Below, in pieces: positions 52,876 to 60,400 of a stretch of 64,000 nt of DNA (positions are counted from its first letter, which is position 1; every line of letters begins with the position of its first letter). The stretch comes from an uncultured Bacteroidales bacterium. GTDB taxonomy: Bacteria; Bacteroidota; Bacteroidia; Bacteroidales; Barnesiellaceae. The stretch spans positions 62,001 to 126,000 of the forward strand of contig CASFYQ010000003.1 of NCBI GenBank assembly GCA_949298955.1, written 5' to 3'. Both the position numbers and the translations under genes were made by a program. Under the pieces are notes generated by a model. It saw nothing but the letters and a program-made list of their open reading frames with translations, made no database searches and was not told the origin of the DNA.

Positions 52876-53346
52876 TTAGGGTAGGGTTTCAAGGGGTGAG
52901 AAGATGTCGTCGAGCTGGCTCTCTACCGTGATGCCGGTCTCGGCGAATTGAGAAACGGAGTGTTGCAGTTGTTCGATGACAACGGCAGGGTCGGTATGTT
53001 TCTCGCCATATACATAGGCCACGCAGGTATCGCGGGGTGCGACGAGGTAGAAGAGACCGCCGCCCAGCAGCAACGCCATGCCGACCGTCGCAGCCGTTCG
53101 GACATGCAGGGAGAGGTGTCGGCGATTTTTTATCCGGGGTCGGGCCAGACGTCGGCCGGTCTCGGTAAAGGCCAGCACGGCCCGGGTATCGTCGTAGGCG
53201 TCGCCCGACTCTTTGGAGAACAGGAATCGGCGCAACTCTTCTTCTTCGTGTAGCGAGGTTTCGCCGGCATAGTATCGCTCGACGAGTTGCTCCCAGTCTT
53301 GGGGTGTACGGGTTTGGGGTGTCGGTGATTTACCGGTCATGGGCAT
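52876..53346 (-). CDS. Single-TM anti-sigma-like protein
   Basis: 156 residues. A cytoplasmic N-terminal part (1-80) has a helical LVERYYAGETSLHEEEELRRFL segment, as seen in Bacteroidetes anti-sigma proteins (no zinc-binding HxxxCxxC is visible). One membrane helix follows (about 85-107, VGMALLLGGGLFYLVA), then a short periplasmic tail with QFAETGITVESQLDDIF. The start overlaps the sigma gene's stop by 17 nt (or 11 nt from a second ATG at 53340), typical of translationally coupled sigma/anti-sigma pairs. The role is inferred from position and topology. Confidence 0.75.
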   Translation of the reverse strand: MPMTGKSPTPQTRTPQDWEQLVERYYAGETSLHEEEELRRFLFSKESGDAYDDTRAVLAFTETGRRLARPRIKNRRHLSLHVRTAATVGMALLLGGGLFYLVAPRDTCVAYVYGEKHTDPAVVIEQLQHSVSQFAETGITVESQLDDIFSPLETLP

Positions 53347-53839
53347 TCAGTTTTTTATATTGTTCACGAATGGTTTTTCGGGCTCGCGACAGGTTCATGC
53401 GCACGGCAGTCGGCTGCATATCCAGTAGCGAGGCAATCTCGTCGATTTCGTACCCGCGCAGGTCGCGCAGCTCGAGTATCGTGCGCTGACCGACCGTCAG
53501 TTTGCTATCGATGAGGCGTTTCACCGTTTGGAAGCGTTCGGCCATTTCGTTGCCCGAGTCGTTTGCCTCGTTGTCTTTTGTGTCGAAACACTCGGGGTCA
53601 TACTCGGTGAATCGCGATTTCTGTCGGACCCGGTCGATACAAAGGTTTCGGGTGGTGGTGACGGTCAGAGCCGAGGCCTCTTGTTCGTCCCTGATTTTTC
53701 CCCGCAGGGGCCACAGCCGGCAGAAGGCCTCTTGTATGGCATCGGTGGCGTCGTCTTCGTCTTGAAGAATGCGACGCGACATTGACAGCAGACTGTCTCG
53801 CAGACGGGTGAAGGCCGATAGCAGCGGTTCCTGTTTCAT
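53330..53839 (-). CDS. ECF-type RNA polymerase sigma factor (second locus)
   Basis: 169 residues. Region 2 (about 10-75; SMSRRILQDEDDATDAIQEAFCRLWPLRGKI) and region 4 (about 112-165; ILELRDLRGYEIDEIASLLDMQPTAVRMNLSRARKTIREQY) are clear. There is no long linker or sigma-1/3 domain. The ATG at 53839 is chosen as the start of region 2; upstream residues of the open frame do not fit. A TACTTTTA box at 53888-53881 precedes it. It probably controls its own operon and unknown envelope genes. Confidence 0.9.
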   Translation of the reverse strand: MKQEPLLSAFTRLRDSLLSMSRRILQDEDDATDAIQEAFCRLWPLRGKIRDEQEASALTVTTTRNLCIDRVRQKSRFTEYDPECFDTKDNEANDSGNEMAERFQTVKRLIDSKLTVGQRTILELRDLRGYEIDEIASLLDMQPTAVRMNLSRARKTIREQYKKLNAHDR

Positions 53840-53989
53840 TGTCGGGTAGAACGACGGTTCGTTACTCTTTTTATTTTCTGTAAAAGTAACGAACGACCCT
53901 CGGCTTTGTAACAAAAAAACGGGAAAAAATTTTGAGTTGCCGGTTATTTCCGGCAACTTGTGTGATGGCTGCGCTATTCCCGGCCGATG

Positions 53990-55342
53990 TTAGAAATCGA
54001 ATCGCAGACCGGCTTGCAGATTGATATTGAAAGGCTTCTCTTTACGTATAGTCGAGATGTGCGACCCGTCGTTGAAATAGTAGACTATTCCCGGTTCGGC
54101 ATAAAGGTTGATGTGAGGGGCCAGTTTGAAAGTGATGCCGGCGGCTGCCGATACCGACCATTGCAAAGGGGCGACATGCAGGGTTTCGGTCTGTGAGAGC
54201 GGCGAACGGTCGCTCACCTCACAGCTCGACGAGAGTTTGCCGTAGACACATTTTTCTACCATGCCGCCTCCGGCAAGATAGAGGTTGAAATAGCGCTTGC
54301 GCAGGAAATTCCAGTTGAGCTTTACGGGAATACCCAGGTAGTGCAGTTGCTGTTTTTGTGTGTAGAAAGCGGCATCGCCGGCGGTGAGCTCCGAGGCCAA
54401 ATAGGTATATACTACGCCTGTTTCGAGAGCAATCGACGGGGAGAGCGATTTTTGTACCGTCACGCCCACCGATACGGGGAAATGGTGCTTCACGTCGGTC
54501 GTGGGCTGGGCGTTGATGTTTTGCAGCATGACGTGCTGGTAGGGAGTCGTGTTCTTGTCGCCTACGCCCGAAGCCTTTTCGTTAGACGGGATGCTGGCCA
54601 TCTCGGCTACGGAGTAGGGGGCGAGGTTCCCGAATCCGTTGCGGTTGTCGGCGGCGGTAATCAGATTGTTGCCCATCGACAGGCCTACGGTCCAGCCGCC
54701 TTTCGGGCGGTTGTCGGCCCGATGGTTGCGGTAGGTGGTGGAGTGTCTGCTGATACCGGTCGGGGGGAATAACCGCTCGCCCTTGCGGGAGCGGGAATCA
54801 CCCGGGGCACGGTGGGTCGGTTCGTTTTGCGCATTCGGTTCGGCAGTCTCTTTCCCGATGGTCGGGTCGGATTGTGCCTCTGTGGTCGGGACGATGGCAT
54901 TTGCGGGCCCGGACTTTTCGGTCGTTGTGGTTTCGGGGTGGTGTGTAGCGATGTCCCGATGGGAGTTGGTGCGGGTGTCGGAATTTGCCCGGGAGTCGCT
55001 TTGGGTATGGAGCGTCCTCTTTTCGGCCGGGGGAATAGCCGTTTTCGTGGTCTCGGGTATTACCGGTTGCAAGTCGCTTTCGGGCAGATTGTATGCAGCA
55101 GCTTGGAGTGGAGCTTCGTGCGGCGGAATTTCGGTGGGCAGGAATTGCAGCCCTACGAAAGAGCCTACCAGCACGGCGATACAGGCCGCGGCAGCCCACA
55201 GCACGGCTCGTCGTCCCACTCTCATGCGAGGGGCGATTTCTTCGCTCAGCTCCTCCCATACTTCGGGCGGGGGCGTGACCGAATAGTTGTCGAGCTGTTC
55301 TTGCCAGCTTTTTCTCCAATCGTTTTCTCTATTCGTCTTCAT
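53990..55342 (-). CDS. Predicted envelope-spanning protein: cytoplasmic domain, TM helix, linker, outer-membrane barrel
   Basis: 450 residues with no cleavable signal peptide. Residues 1-43 are a soluble region (WRKSWQEQLDNYSVTPPPEVWEEL) like that of anti-sigma-type proteins. Residues 46-68 are one membrane helix (VLWAAAACIAVLVGSFVGLQF). Residues 70-210 are a Pro/Thr/Ser/Glu-rich, probably unfolded linker. Residues about 211-450 are a beta-barrel (GGWTVGLSMGNNLITA ... INLQAGLRFDF) of the OMP_b-brl type. The gene overlaps the preceding ECF sigma gene by 14 nt. The layout suggests an anti-sigma that contacts both membranes; that role is inference. Confidence 0.8.
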   Translation of the reverse strand: MKTNRENDWRKSWQEQLDNYSVTPPPEVWEELSEEIAPRMRVGRRAVLWAAAACIAVLVGSFVGLQFLPTEIPPHEAPLQAAAYNLPESDLQPVIPETTKTAIPPAEKRTLHTQSDSRANSDTRTNSHRDIATHHPETTTTEKSGPANAIVPTTEAQSDPTIGKETAEPNAQNEPTHRAPGDSRSRKGERLFPPTGISRHSTTYRNHRADNRPKGGWTVGLSMGNNLITAADNRNGFGNLAPYSVAEMASIPSNEKASGVGDKNTTPYQHVMLQNINAQPTTDVKHHFPVSVGVTVQKSLSPSIALETGVVYTYLASELTAGDAAFYTQKQQLHYLGIPVKLNWNFLRKRYFNLYLAGGGMVEKCVYGKLSSSCEVSDRSPLSQTETLHVAPLQWSVSAAAGITFKLAPHINLYAEPGIVYYFNDGSHISTIRKEKPFNINLQAGLRFDF

Positions 55343-55886
55343 GTCTCGACAAATATGTTTTTATTCGACTCATCAATAGAACTCTGGCCCGGTGTAGTTG
55401 CGACGAAGAACTTTTCTCGTTGATGTGCAACAGGGCGGCAATCTCCTTGTGCGATTTGTTCTCGAACGTATATAGGTTGAACACCGTGCGGTATCCGTCG
55501 GGCAGCTCGGCGATAAAGCGGAGCAACACGTCGGGAGAGATTTCGCGCACGAGATTGTCGTCTTGCGAGTCGGGGTCGGGCAAGTCGGGAGCCTCGTCGA
55601 TGCCGAGCTCGATATGCCGTGTTTGTTTCCTCGCCTCCTCCAACGCCGTGTTTACCATGATGCGGTTCAACCAAGCCTTTAAAGAGCCCTCACCCCGATA
55701 GTCGAATCGGTCGATCGAGGTGAATGCTTTGAGGAATCCGTCATGAAGCAGATCCCGGGCGGTCTCGCGGTTGCCCGAGTAGCGGATACAGAGTGCAAAC
55801 AGTTCGCCGGCATATTGCCGGTAAAGTTCGGCCTGTGCCGAGGGCTCCTTCTGTTTGCAACGCCTTACCAGCTCTATTTCATTCAT
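55329..55886 (-). CDS. ECF-type RNA polymerase sigma factor (first locus)
   Basis: 185 residues. Region 2 (about 10-80; LVRRCKQKEPSAQAELYRQYAGELFALCIRYSGNRETARDLLHDGFLKAF) and region 4 (about 125-180; LPDGYRTVFNLYTFENKSHKEIAALLHINEKSSSSQLHRARVLL) are intact. The latter has the SSSSQLHRARxxL ending common in Bacteroidetes ECF factors. It is coupled by a 14-nt overlap to the envelope-spanning gene. An 11-bp motif (ATGCAGTATTT) lies 39 nt upstream and also, inverted, before the divergent NigD-like gene. Confidence 0.92.
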   Translation of the reverse strand: MNEIELVRRCKQKEPSAQAELYRQYAGELFALCIRYSGNRETARDLLHDGFLKAFTSIDRFDYRGEGSLKAWLNRIMVNTALEEARKQTRHIELGIDEAPDLPDPDSQDDNLVREISPDVLLRFIAELPDGYRTVFNLYTFENKSHKEIAALLHINEKSSSSQLHRARVLLMSRIKTYLSRHEDE

Positions 55887-55925
55887 TGTGAGGATTCCTG
55901 TTAATTAATAAATGCGATGATGTAA

Positions 55926-55991
55926 AAATACTGCATGGGGGTCGATAGAAAAATTGTTTTTCACTCTTTAACAATCGGCGATGCAGTATTT
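55926..55991. repeat. Inverted 11-bp motif between the divergent ECF sigma and NigD-like genes
   Basis: AAATACTGCAT (55926-55936) and ATGCAGTATTT (55981-55991) are perfect inverses, 44 nt apart. Each strand thus has ATGCAGTATTT 39 to 58 nt upstream of its gene, consistent with a shared promoter or operator element. Confidence 0.7.
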
Positions 55992-56049
55992 GGACCCGAT
56001 GCCCGTTTACTCCATAAAAACGAGTAAAAAACCAAGAAACGAATAAGCA

Positions 56050-56793
56050 ATGAAGATGAAACACTTTTTTTGGACAGGATTGCTGGGGGTAATCTTGTCG
56101 TGTGGGTTGGCCTCTTGCGGCGAGGACGACGGCTACTATGTTCCCTATTCCTACGCCGTGGGCGATATGGTGGTCGAGGAGGGGAATGACCCTTACATCA
56201 TGTTGGATAGCAAAAAGACCTTGTTCCCTTCGAATGGGAATCGCTTGCCTAATTATCTGACCAAAGACGGGCAGCGGGTAATTATCAATTTCACTTTCCT
56301 TGAAGAACAGCGCGAAGGGTATGATTATTACATTCTCATCAACGACATCGATTCGGTGCTGGTGAAGAACATCATTCCCATCACGCCCGAGACTACCGAC
56401 AGCATTGGCAACGATCCGGTGAACGTTCTCGATATGTGGACGAGCGACAAGTACCTGACCATACAGTTCGAAATGCGTGGGGCCGGTAACGAGAAGCATA
56501 TGATTAATCTGGTGCGCGATTATTCGGAAGCTCCTACGCTCGACGGGGAGGGGTACCTGCATTTGAATCTGCGCCACAATCGCCGGAACGATCTTGATGT
56601 GAACAATTATTTGTGGGGAGTAGCTTCGTTCCGTCTGGACGATGTGTATGCCGAGTTTCCCGACTTGAAGGGATTCAAAATCGAGGTGCGTACCTCGCAC
56701 GGAACCGAGTACTATTCGTGCAAAGTCGACGAGGCAGGGACAGAAGGGTCGGCTACGCCAAGGGGCGAACGCAGTGTGGCCTCTTTGCAGTAG
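56050..56793 (+). CDS. NigD-like lipoprotein
   Basis: 247 residues. Lipobox GLASC (Cys 23), then a two-part beta structure. An N-terminal OB-like strand set holds VPYSYAVGDMVVEEGNDPYIMLDSKKTLFPS (about 32-62), and the C-terminal beta-sandwich holds YLHLNLRHNRRNDLDVNNYLWGVASFRLDD (about 172-201). This matches NigD/NigD-like proteins of Bacteroidales, named from the nigrescin bacteriocin locus; their function is otherwise unknown. It is transcribed divergently from the ECF sigma gene and may be in its regulon. A second ATG at 56056 is also possible. Confidence 0.85.
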   Translation: MKMKHFFWTGLLGVILSCGLASCGEDDGYYVPYSYAVGDMVVEEGNDPYIMLDSKKTLFPSNGNRLPNYLTKDGQRVIINFTFLEEQREGYDYYILINDIDSVLVKNIIPITPETTDSIGNDPVNVLDMWTSDKYLTIQFEMRGAGNEKHMINLVRDYSEAPTLDGEGYLHLNLRHNRRNDLDVNNYLWGVASFRLDDVYAEFPDLKGFKIEVRTSHGTEYYSCKVDEAGTEGSATPRGERSVASLQ

Positions 56794-56823
56794 GATTTAG
56801 TTGTTAAGTAAATAGTTGTGTGG

Positions 56824-56861
56824 CCGGGAGCAGAATCGAGGTTCTGCTTCCGGTTTTGTTT
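56824..56861 (+). terminator. Terminator of the NigD-like gene
   Basis: CCGGGAGCAGAA/TTCTGCTTCCGG, 12 bp with a G-U pair and 6-nt loop, followed by TTTTGTTT. Confidence 0.85.
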
Positions 56862-56876
56862 CGGGGTGCGAAAAAA

Positions 56877-56922
56877 CGGGAAACGGGAGATATGTCCTCT
56901 CCCTCTTTCCCGCTATTTTTTT
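56877..56922. terminator. Bidirectional terminator hairpin
   Basis: CGGGAAA/TTTCCCG with inner GGGAGA/TCTCCC pairing, flanked by A6 on the left and T7 on the right. It can serve the convergent lipoprotein gene ending at 57007. Confidence 0.65.
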
Positions 56923-57006
56923 GAGAAAGTTCCTTTTTTCTCCTGGCAACGGTGCGAGGCTTTGAACCGGTTGCAGGTATTGTCGTGGCCCGATGGAATC
57001 TGTTTC

Positions 57007-57702
57007 TTAAAACACCTCGGTGACGATGCGAATGTCGCTGCGGTTGGCAAATTGCAGGGTAAACCAGACTTTGCCTTCGTCGTTCACCTTTTCGATGGTG
57101 ACGGTGCAGCTTTCGTATTGAATCGGGGAGTCGTGGCTCTCGCGAGTGGCGGCGATGCCGTTGCTTAGAGAGCCTTTTTGGGAAAAATCGCCTTGTGCCG
57201 AGAAGCGCAGCAGTTTGCCGGTTTCGGGATAGAGAAAGGTATAGGAGCGAGTCGAGGCGTCGGTAGCCGATCCGGTAATGTCGACTCCCGGTTCGTAGCT
57301 CACTTGCAGGCCGGCAGTCGTTTCGGTTTTCAATTCCAGCCCTTCCCAGGCTTCTACCCGAGGTGTGGAATTGATGGTAAAGCCTATCTGGTAGGCATTG
57401 GCCGTGACGGTAAAGTTATAGTCGAGGCTTTCGCCCGAATCGATTCGTACGGAGAGTGTGGCTTTCCCCTCTTTGATGGCGGTGACGGTGAGTTGACTAC
57501 CCGCCCGGGTATAGTCGATAGCCGGGCTGTTGGCCGTAATGGTATAGGAGGTCGAGGCGGGGAGTTTGAGGGTTACCGACTCGTCGACCCGCAGGTTAAA
57601 GTCGGTCTGTCGGATTGTCTCTTTCTCTTCTTTGCAGCCGCAGAATAGCGACAGAACCACCAGCGAGGTTATAATAAAACGGATATATCGTGTAGCTTTC
57701 AT
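57007..57702 (-). CDS. Lipoprotein with Ig-like domain, unrecognised
   Basis: 231 residues. Lipobox LFCGC (Cys 23). An N-terminal Big_2-like Ig module (about 30-95; DFNLRVDESVTLKLPASTSY ... KEGKATLSVRIDSG) is followed by a second beta-rich domain (about 100-231) with no family I can name. It starts 18 nt after the endonuclease I gene on the same strand, so the two are probably co-transcribed. It could be an inhibitor, an anchor or an unrelated surface protein; nothing in the sequence decides. Confidence 0.75.
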   Translation of the reverse strand: MKATRYIRFIITSLVVLSLFCGCKEEKETIRQTDFNLRVDESVTLKLPASTSYTITANSPAIDYTRAGSQLTVTAIKEGKATLSVRIDSGESLDYNFTVTANAYQIGFTINSTPRVEAWEGLELKTETTAGLQVSYEPGVDITGSATDASTRSYTFLYPETGKLLRFSAQGDFSQKGSLSNGIAATRESHDSPIQYESCTVTIEKVNDEGKVWFTLQFANRSDIRIVTEVF

Positions 57703-57720
57703 AATAGTTATGGTTGATTT

Positions 57721-59124
57721 TTATTCGACAATCTGTACCCGCATCTTTCCGCTCGATGTCGAGGTGGTGAACTTGACCGTATGCAATCCGGGAGTAAGGT
57801 CGGCCGGGGTGAAATGAGTCGCCGATTTTCCGTCGACAGTCCATTTTACAGTCACATCGGTGTTCAGGCGCAGCTGTACGGCACTGTCGCTCTTTTTGTA
57901 GGACGATTTCAGGCTTACGATTTCCGGGAAGGAGACTTGCGACGAGAGTACCGAGCCTGCGAGGATGATGTCGGTAGCCGATTCGAGTTCGTCGCTTGTC
58001 AGGCGCAGGGTGGCGTTGTGTGTTCCGATGGTTTGGGGCGAGAAAGTGACGGTGAGGTTGATGCCTGTCATGTTCAGCTCATCGGCCGACAATGAGGTCG
58101 GGGAAATCGAAAACTCGCCGCGGTCGTCGTTGAGAATCATGGCTGTAACCGTCGAGGTGAGGTTGCGGCCCTTGATGTAAATTTCGGTTGTCTTCGAGGT
58201 GCCGTCGGCAATGTATCCGAAATCGATGCGGTCGCTCGATGCGTTGACAGCCGGTGTCGTGCTGTGAGCTCCCGAGAAGCTGAACTCATAGTCAATCGAG
58301 TCGCCCCAGATGTATTCCACCATATTGGGGTAGTCGATAAAGGGATTGCGGTTCCCTTGGAAACTGTATACGGCGTTGTTGCGGTCTATCTCTTTCTGGC
58401 TCACGGGGTCCTGGCGGTGCCATCTTAGCAGCAGGGAAAGGCCGTAGGCGTTGAGCGTGGGGTAGGAGTTTTGGGCAAACATGGTCGTTGCCTGCGATTT
58501 CCATTCATAATCTTGATAGCAGGTCACGAAATAGAAATACATGCGGGCAAAGTCGCCTTTGTATTCGTCGGCCGGTTCGAACAGGTTGGTCGACTTGCCG
58601 TTGGCATAGCCGGTGCCTACCTTGCTCACCCCGTTGTCGAACGAGACGGTGATGACCTCGCCCAGCGGGTAGTTGCTTTTGGCCGAGTTGGCGTCGGCGT
58701 CCGAGGGGGTGAGGTGGTGCAGGTCGTAGGTTGCATCGTATTGATAGGGGTATCCCGGTGTGGTGTTGTCATAGTAACTGTCGCCCCACCAGCTCTTGGG
58801 GACGCTGTGCTCGATGTTCATGCCTTTTGCCGCTCCGGAACCAGAGGGAAAGCTATACGAATTGTTGGAATACATATCCCATACCATGTTGTTGCCACGG
58901 TTGTCGCTCTTCCTGAATACCGTCCAGGTGCAGGCTCCGTTGTAGTTGCGCGAGCCATAGGCAATGCGGGTGTGCTCTTTGAGCAGGTTGTGCAACCCGG
59001 TTTTCAGTTCGGCACCGCTTGTGCCTTCGAGGGTATTGGGATAATAATCTCGGGGCATCTCGGCCAGCAGCGAGAAGCATATACCGCACAGGGCGGCAAT
59101 GAATGTTGTATGTCGTTTATTCAT
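57721..59124 (-). CDS. Endonuclease I (EndA/NucM family) with C-terminal Ig-like domains
   Basis: Secreted non-specific nuclease with a His-Me (beta-beta-alpha metal) site. 467 residues. Signal peptide MNKRHTTFIAALCGICFSLLA. Catalytic domain about 25-285 with GMNIEHSVPKSWWG (catalytic His) and YDLHHLTPSDADANSAKSNYPLGEV (metal-binding region), FEPADEYKGDFARMYFYF and NRNPFIDYP, all EndA/NucM hallmarks. An ASPM-like Ig module (IDFGYIADGTSKTTEIYIKG) and a small BACON-like domain end the protein. The ATG at 59124 fits the signal peptide; the longer frame is unsupported. A role in nutrient DNA use is likely. Confidence 0.92.
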   Translation of the reverse strand: MNKRHTTFIAALCGICFSLLAEMPRDYYPNTLEGTSGAELKTGLHNLLKEHTRIAYGSRNYNGACTWTVFRKSDNRGNNMVWDMYSNNSYSFPSGSGAAKGMNIEHSVPKSWWGDSYYDNTTPGYPYQYDATYDLHHLTPSDADANSAKSNYPLGEVITVSFDNGVSKVGTGYANGKSTNLFEPADEYKGDFARMYFYFVTCYQDYEWKSQATTMFAQNSYPTLNAYGLSLLLRWHRQDPVSQKEIDRNNAVYSFQGNRNPFIDYPNMVEYIWGDSIDYEFSFSGAHSTTPAVNASSDRIDFGYIADGTSKTTEIYIKGRNLTSTVTAMILNDDRGEFSISPTSLSADELNMTGINLTVTFSPQTIGTHNATLRLTSDELESATDIILAGSVLSSQVSFPEIVSLKSSYKKSDSAVQLRLNTDVTVKWTVDGKSATHFTPADLTPGLHTVKFTTSTSSGKMRVQIVE

Positions 59125-59264
59125 ACTGTTTTGGAAAAGGGTTCCAAAGGTATGGAGAAAGCCCCGATTTGCCAAACCTTTTTGAGGTTTTAGTTTTTCT
59201 TAGAGGTTAATAGGACTCTTGGAGTCGTTATTTGTGGGTGTTACCGCAGAAAAGTAGGGGAATA

Positions 59265-59296
59265 TTTGGATTATACGCCGGGAGATTGTATTTTTA
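59265..59296 (+). promoter_or_regulatory. Promoter of the rubredoxin gene
   Basis: TTTG (59265-59268), 20 nt, then TATTTTTA (59289-59296), 70 nt before the ATG. Confidence 0.65.
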
Positions 59297-59366
59297 TCCT
59301 CGATATAATTCCCGTTATCGGGAACCATAATCGCTCCCGATTGTTTTATAATAAAAATTGGACAGT

Positions 59367-59531
59367 ATGAAAAAGTACATTTGCACGGCTTGTGAATGGG
59401 TGTACGACCCGGCGGTAGGCGACCCCGAGGGAGGAATAGCTCCCGGTACCCCGTTTGAAGAAATCCCCGAAGATTGGGTATGCCCGGTTTGTGGACTTGG
59501 CAAAGACGCATTCGAAGAGGTAAACGAATAA
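59367..59531 (+). CDS. rd: Rubredoxin
   Basis: 54 residues; small cytoplasmic iron protein that carries single electrons, in anaerobes often to rubrerythrin or other oxygen/peroxide reductases. Both Cys pairs that hold the Fe(SCys)4 centre are present: [12 protein letters not shown] (C6, C9) and [14 protein letters not shown] (C39, C42). The Asp/Gly-Pro-rich middle [17 protein letters not shown] is also there. The length is standard. It is transcribed alone between its own promoter and terminator. Confidence 0.97.
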   Translation: MKKYICTACEWVYDPAVGDPEGGIAPGTPFEEIPEDWVCPVCGLGKDAFEEVNE

Positions 59532-59561
59532 ATACGTTTTTGTCTCTTCGGCCTCTATACA

Positions 59562-59610
59562 AAGAGTCTGTATCGTTCTCGGCGATACGGACTCTTGTCG
59601 CTTTATTTTT
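59562..59610 (+). terminator. Terminator of the rubredoxin gene
   Basis: AAGAGTCTGTATCG/CGATACGGACTCTT, 14 bp with one G-U, 7-nt loop, then GTCGCTTTATTTTT. Confidence 0.85.
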
Positions 59611-59698
59611 CACGTTGTAAGGCAATTCTTTTCGGGGCTGTCGCAAAAAAACGGCTTATTTTAGATTCTCTACAAAATCAAATATATAAATTTGGAAC

Positions 59699-60382
59699 AT
59701 GAAAATATTGATTGTAGAAGATGATCCCTCTCTGCGGGAGATTATGCAACGCGCTCTGGTTCAAGAACGCTACGTGGTCGAAACGGCCACCAACTATGCC
59801 GAGGCCGACGCTAAACTGGCGGCCTACACCTACGACTGCATTTTGCTCGATATCATGCTGCCCGATGGCAGCGGGCTGCAACTGCTCGAACATTTGAAAC
59901 AGCAGCGCAAGCGCGACAACGTGATTATCATCTCGGCCCGCGATTCGCTCGACGACAAGATTTTGGGCCTCGACATGGGTGCCGATGACTATTTGCCCAA
60001 GCCTTTTCACACGGCCGAGTTGCTGGCGCGCATCAAGAGTGTGTTGCGGCGGGGCAAGAGCGGAGGCGAAATGGACTTGCGTTTGGGCAACGTCTCGCTC
60101 GTGCCCGAAAGCTCGCGGGTACTGGTAGACGGTCGGGAGCTGCCGCTGTTGAAAAAGGAGTTCGACATCTTGCTTTATTTCATGCAACGCCCCAACCACT
60201 TGGTCGACAAGACGGTTCTTGCCGAGGCCGTGTGGGGCGACCATGCCGATCAGGCCGATAATTTTCACTTTGTTTACGCACAAATGAAAAATCTGCGCCG
60301 CAAACTGACCGAGGCCGGAGCCGACATAGAGATAAAATCGATTTACGGGTTTGGCTACAAACTGATTCCTCCAACCGAATAA
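59699..60382 (+). CDS. OmpR/PhoB-family response regulator
   Basis: 227 residues. Receiver domain (1-118) with the acidic pair in VEDDPS, phospho-acceptor D51 in LLDIMLPDGSG, the conserved Ser (ISARD) and Lys (YLPKPF). C-terminal winged helix (about 127-224; LPLLKKEFDILLYFMQRPNHLVDKTVLAEAVWG ... IKSIYGFGYKLIP). It lies 18 nt upstream of its histidine kinase. Cytoplasmic DNA-binding regulator; targets likely include the PepSY-like gene two places downstream, by inference. Confidence 0.95.
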   Translation: MKILIVEDDPSLREIMQRALVQERYVVETATNYAEADAKLAAYTYDCILLDIMLPDGSGLQLLEHLKQQRKRDNVIIISARDSLDDKILGLDMGADDYLPKPFHTAELLARIKSVLRRGKSGGEMDLRLGNVSLVPESSRVLVDGRELPLLKKEFDILLYFMQRPNHLVDKTVLAEAVWGDHADQADNFHFVYAQMKNLRRKLTEAGADIEIKSIYGFGYKLIPPTE

Positions 60383-60400
60383 TTCCCCTCCGACGACCGC

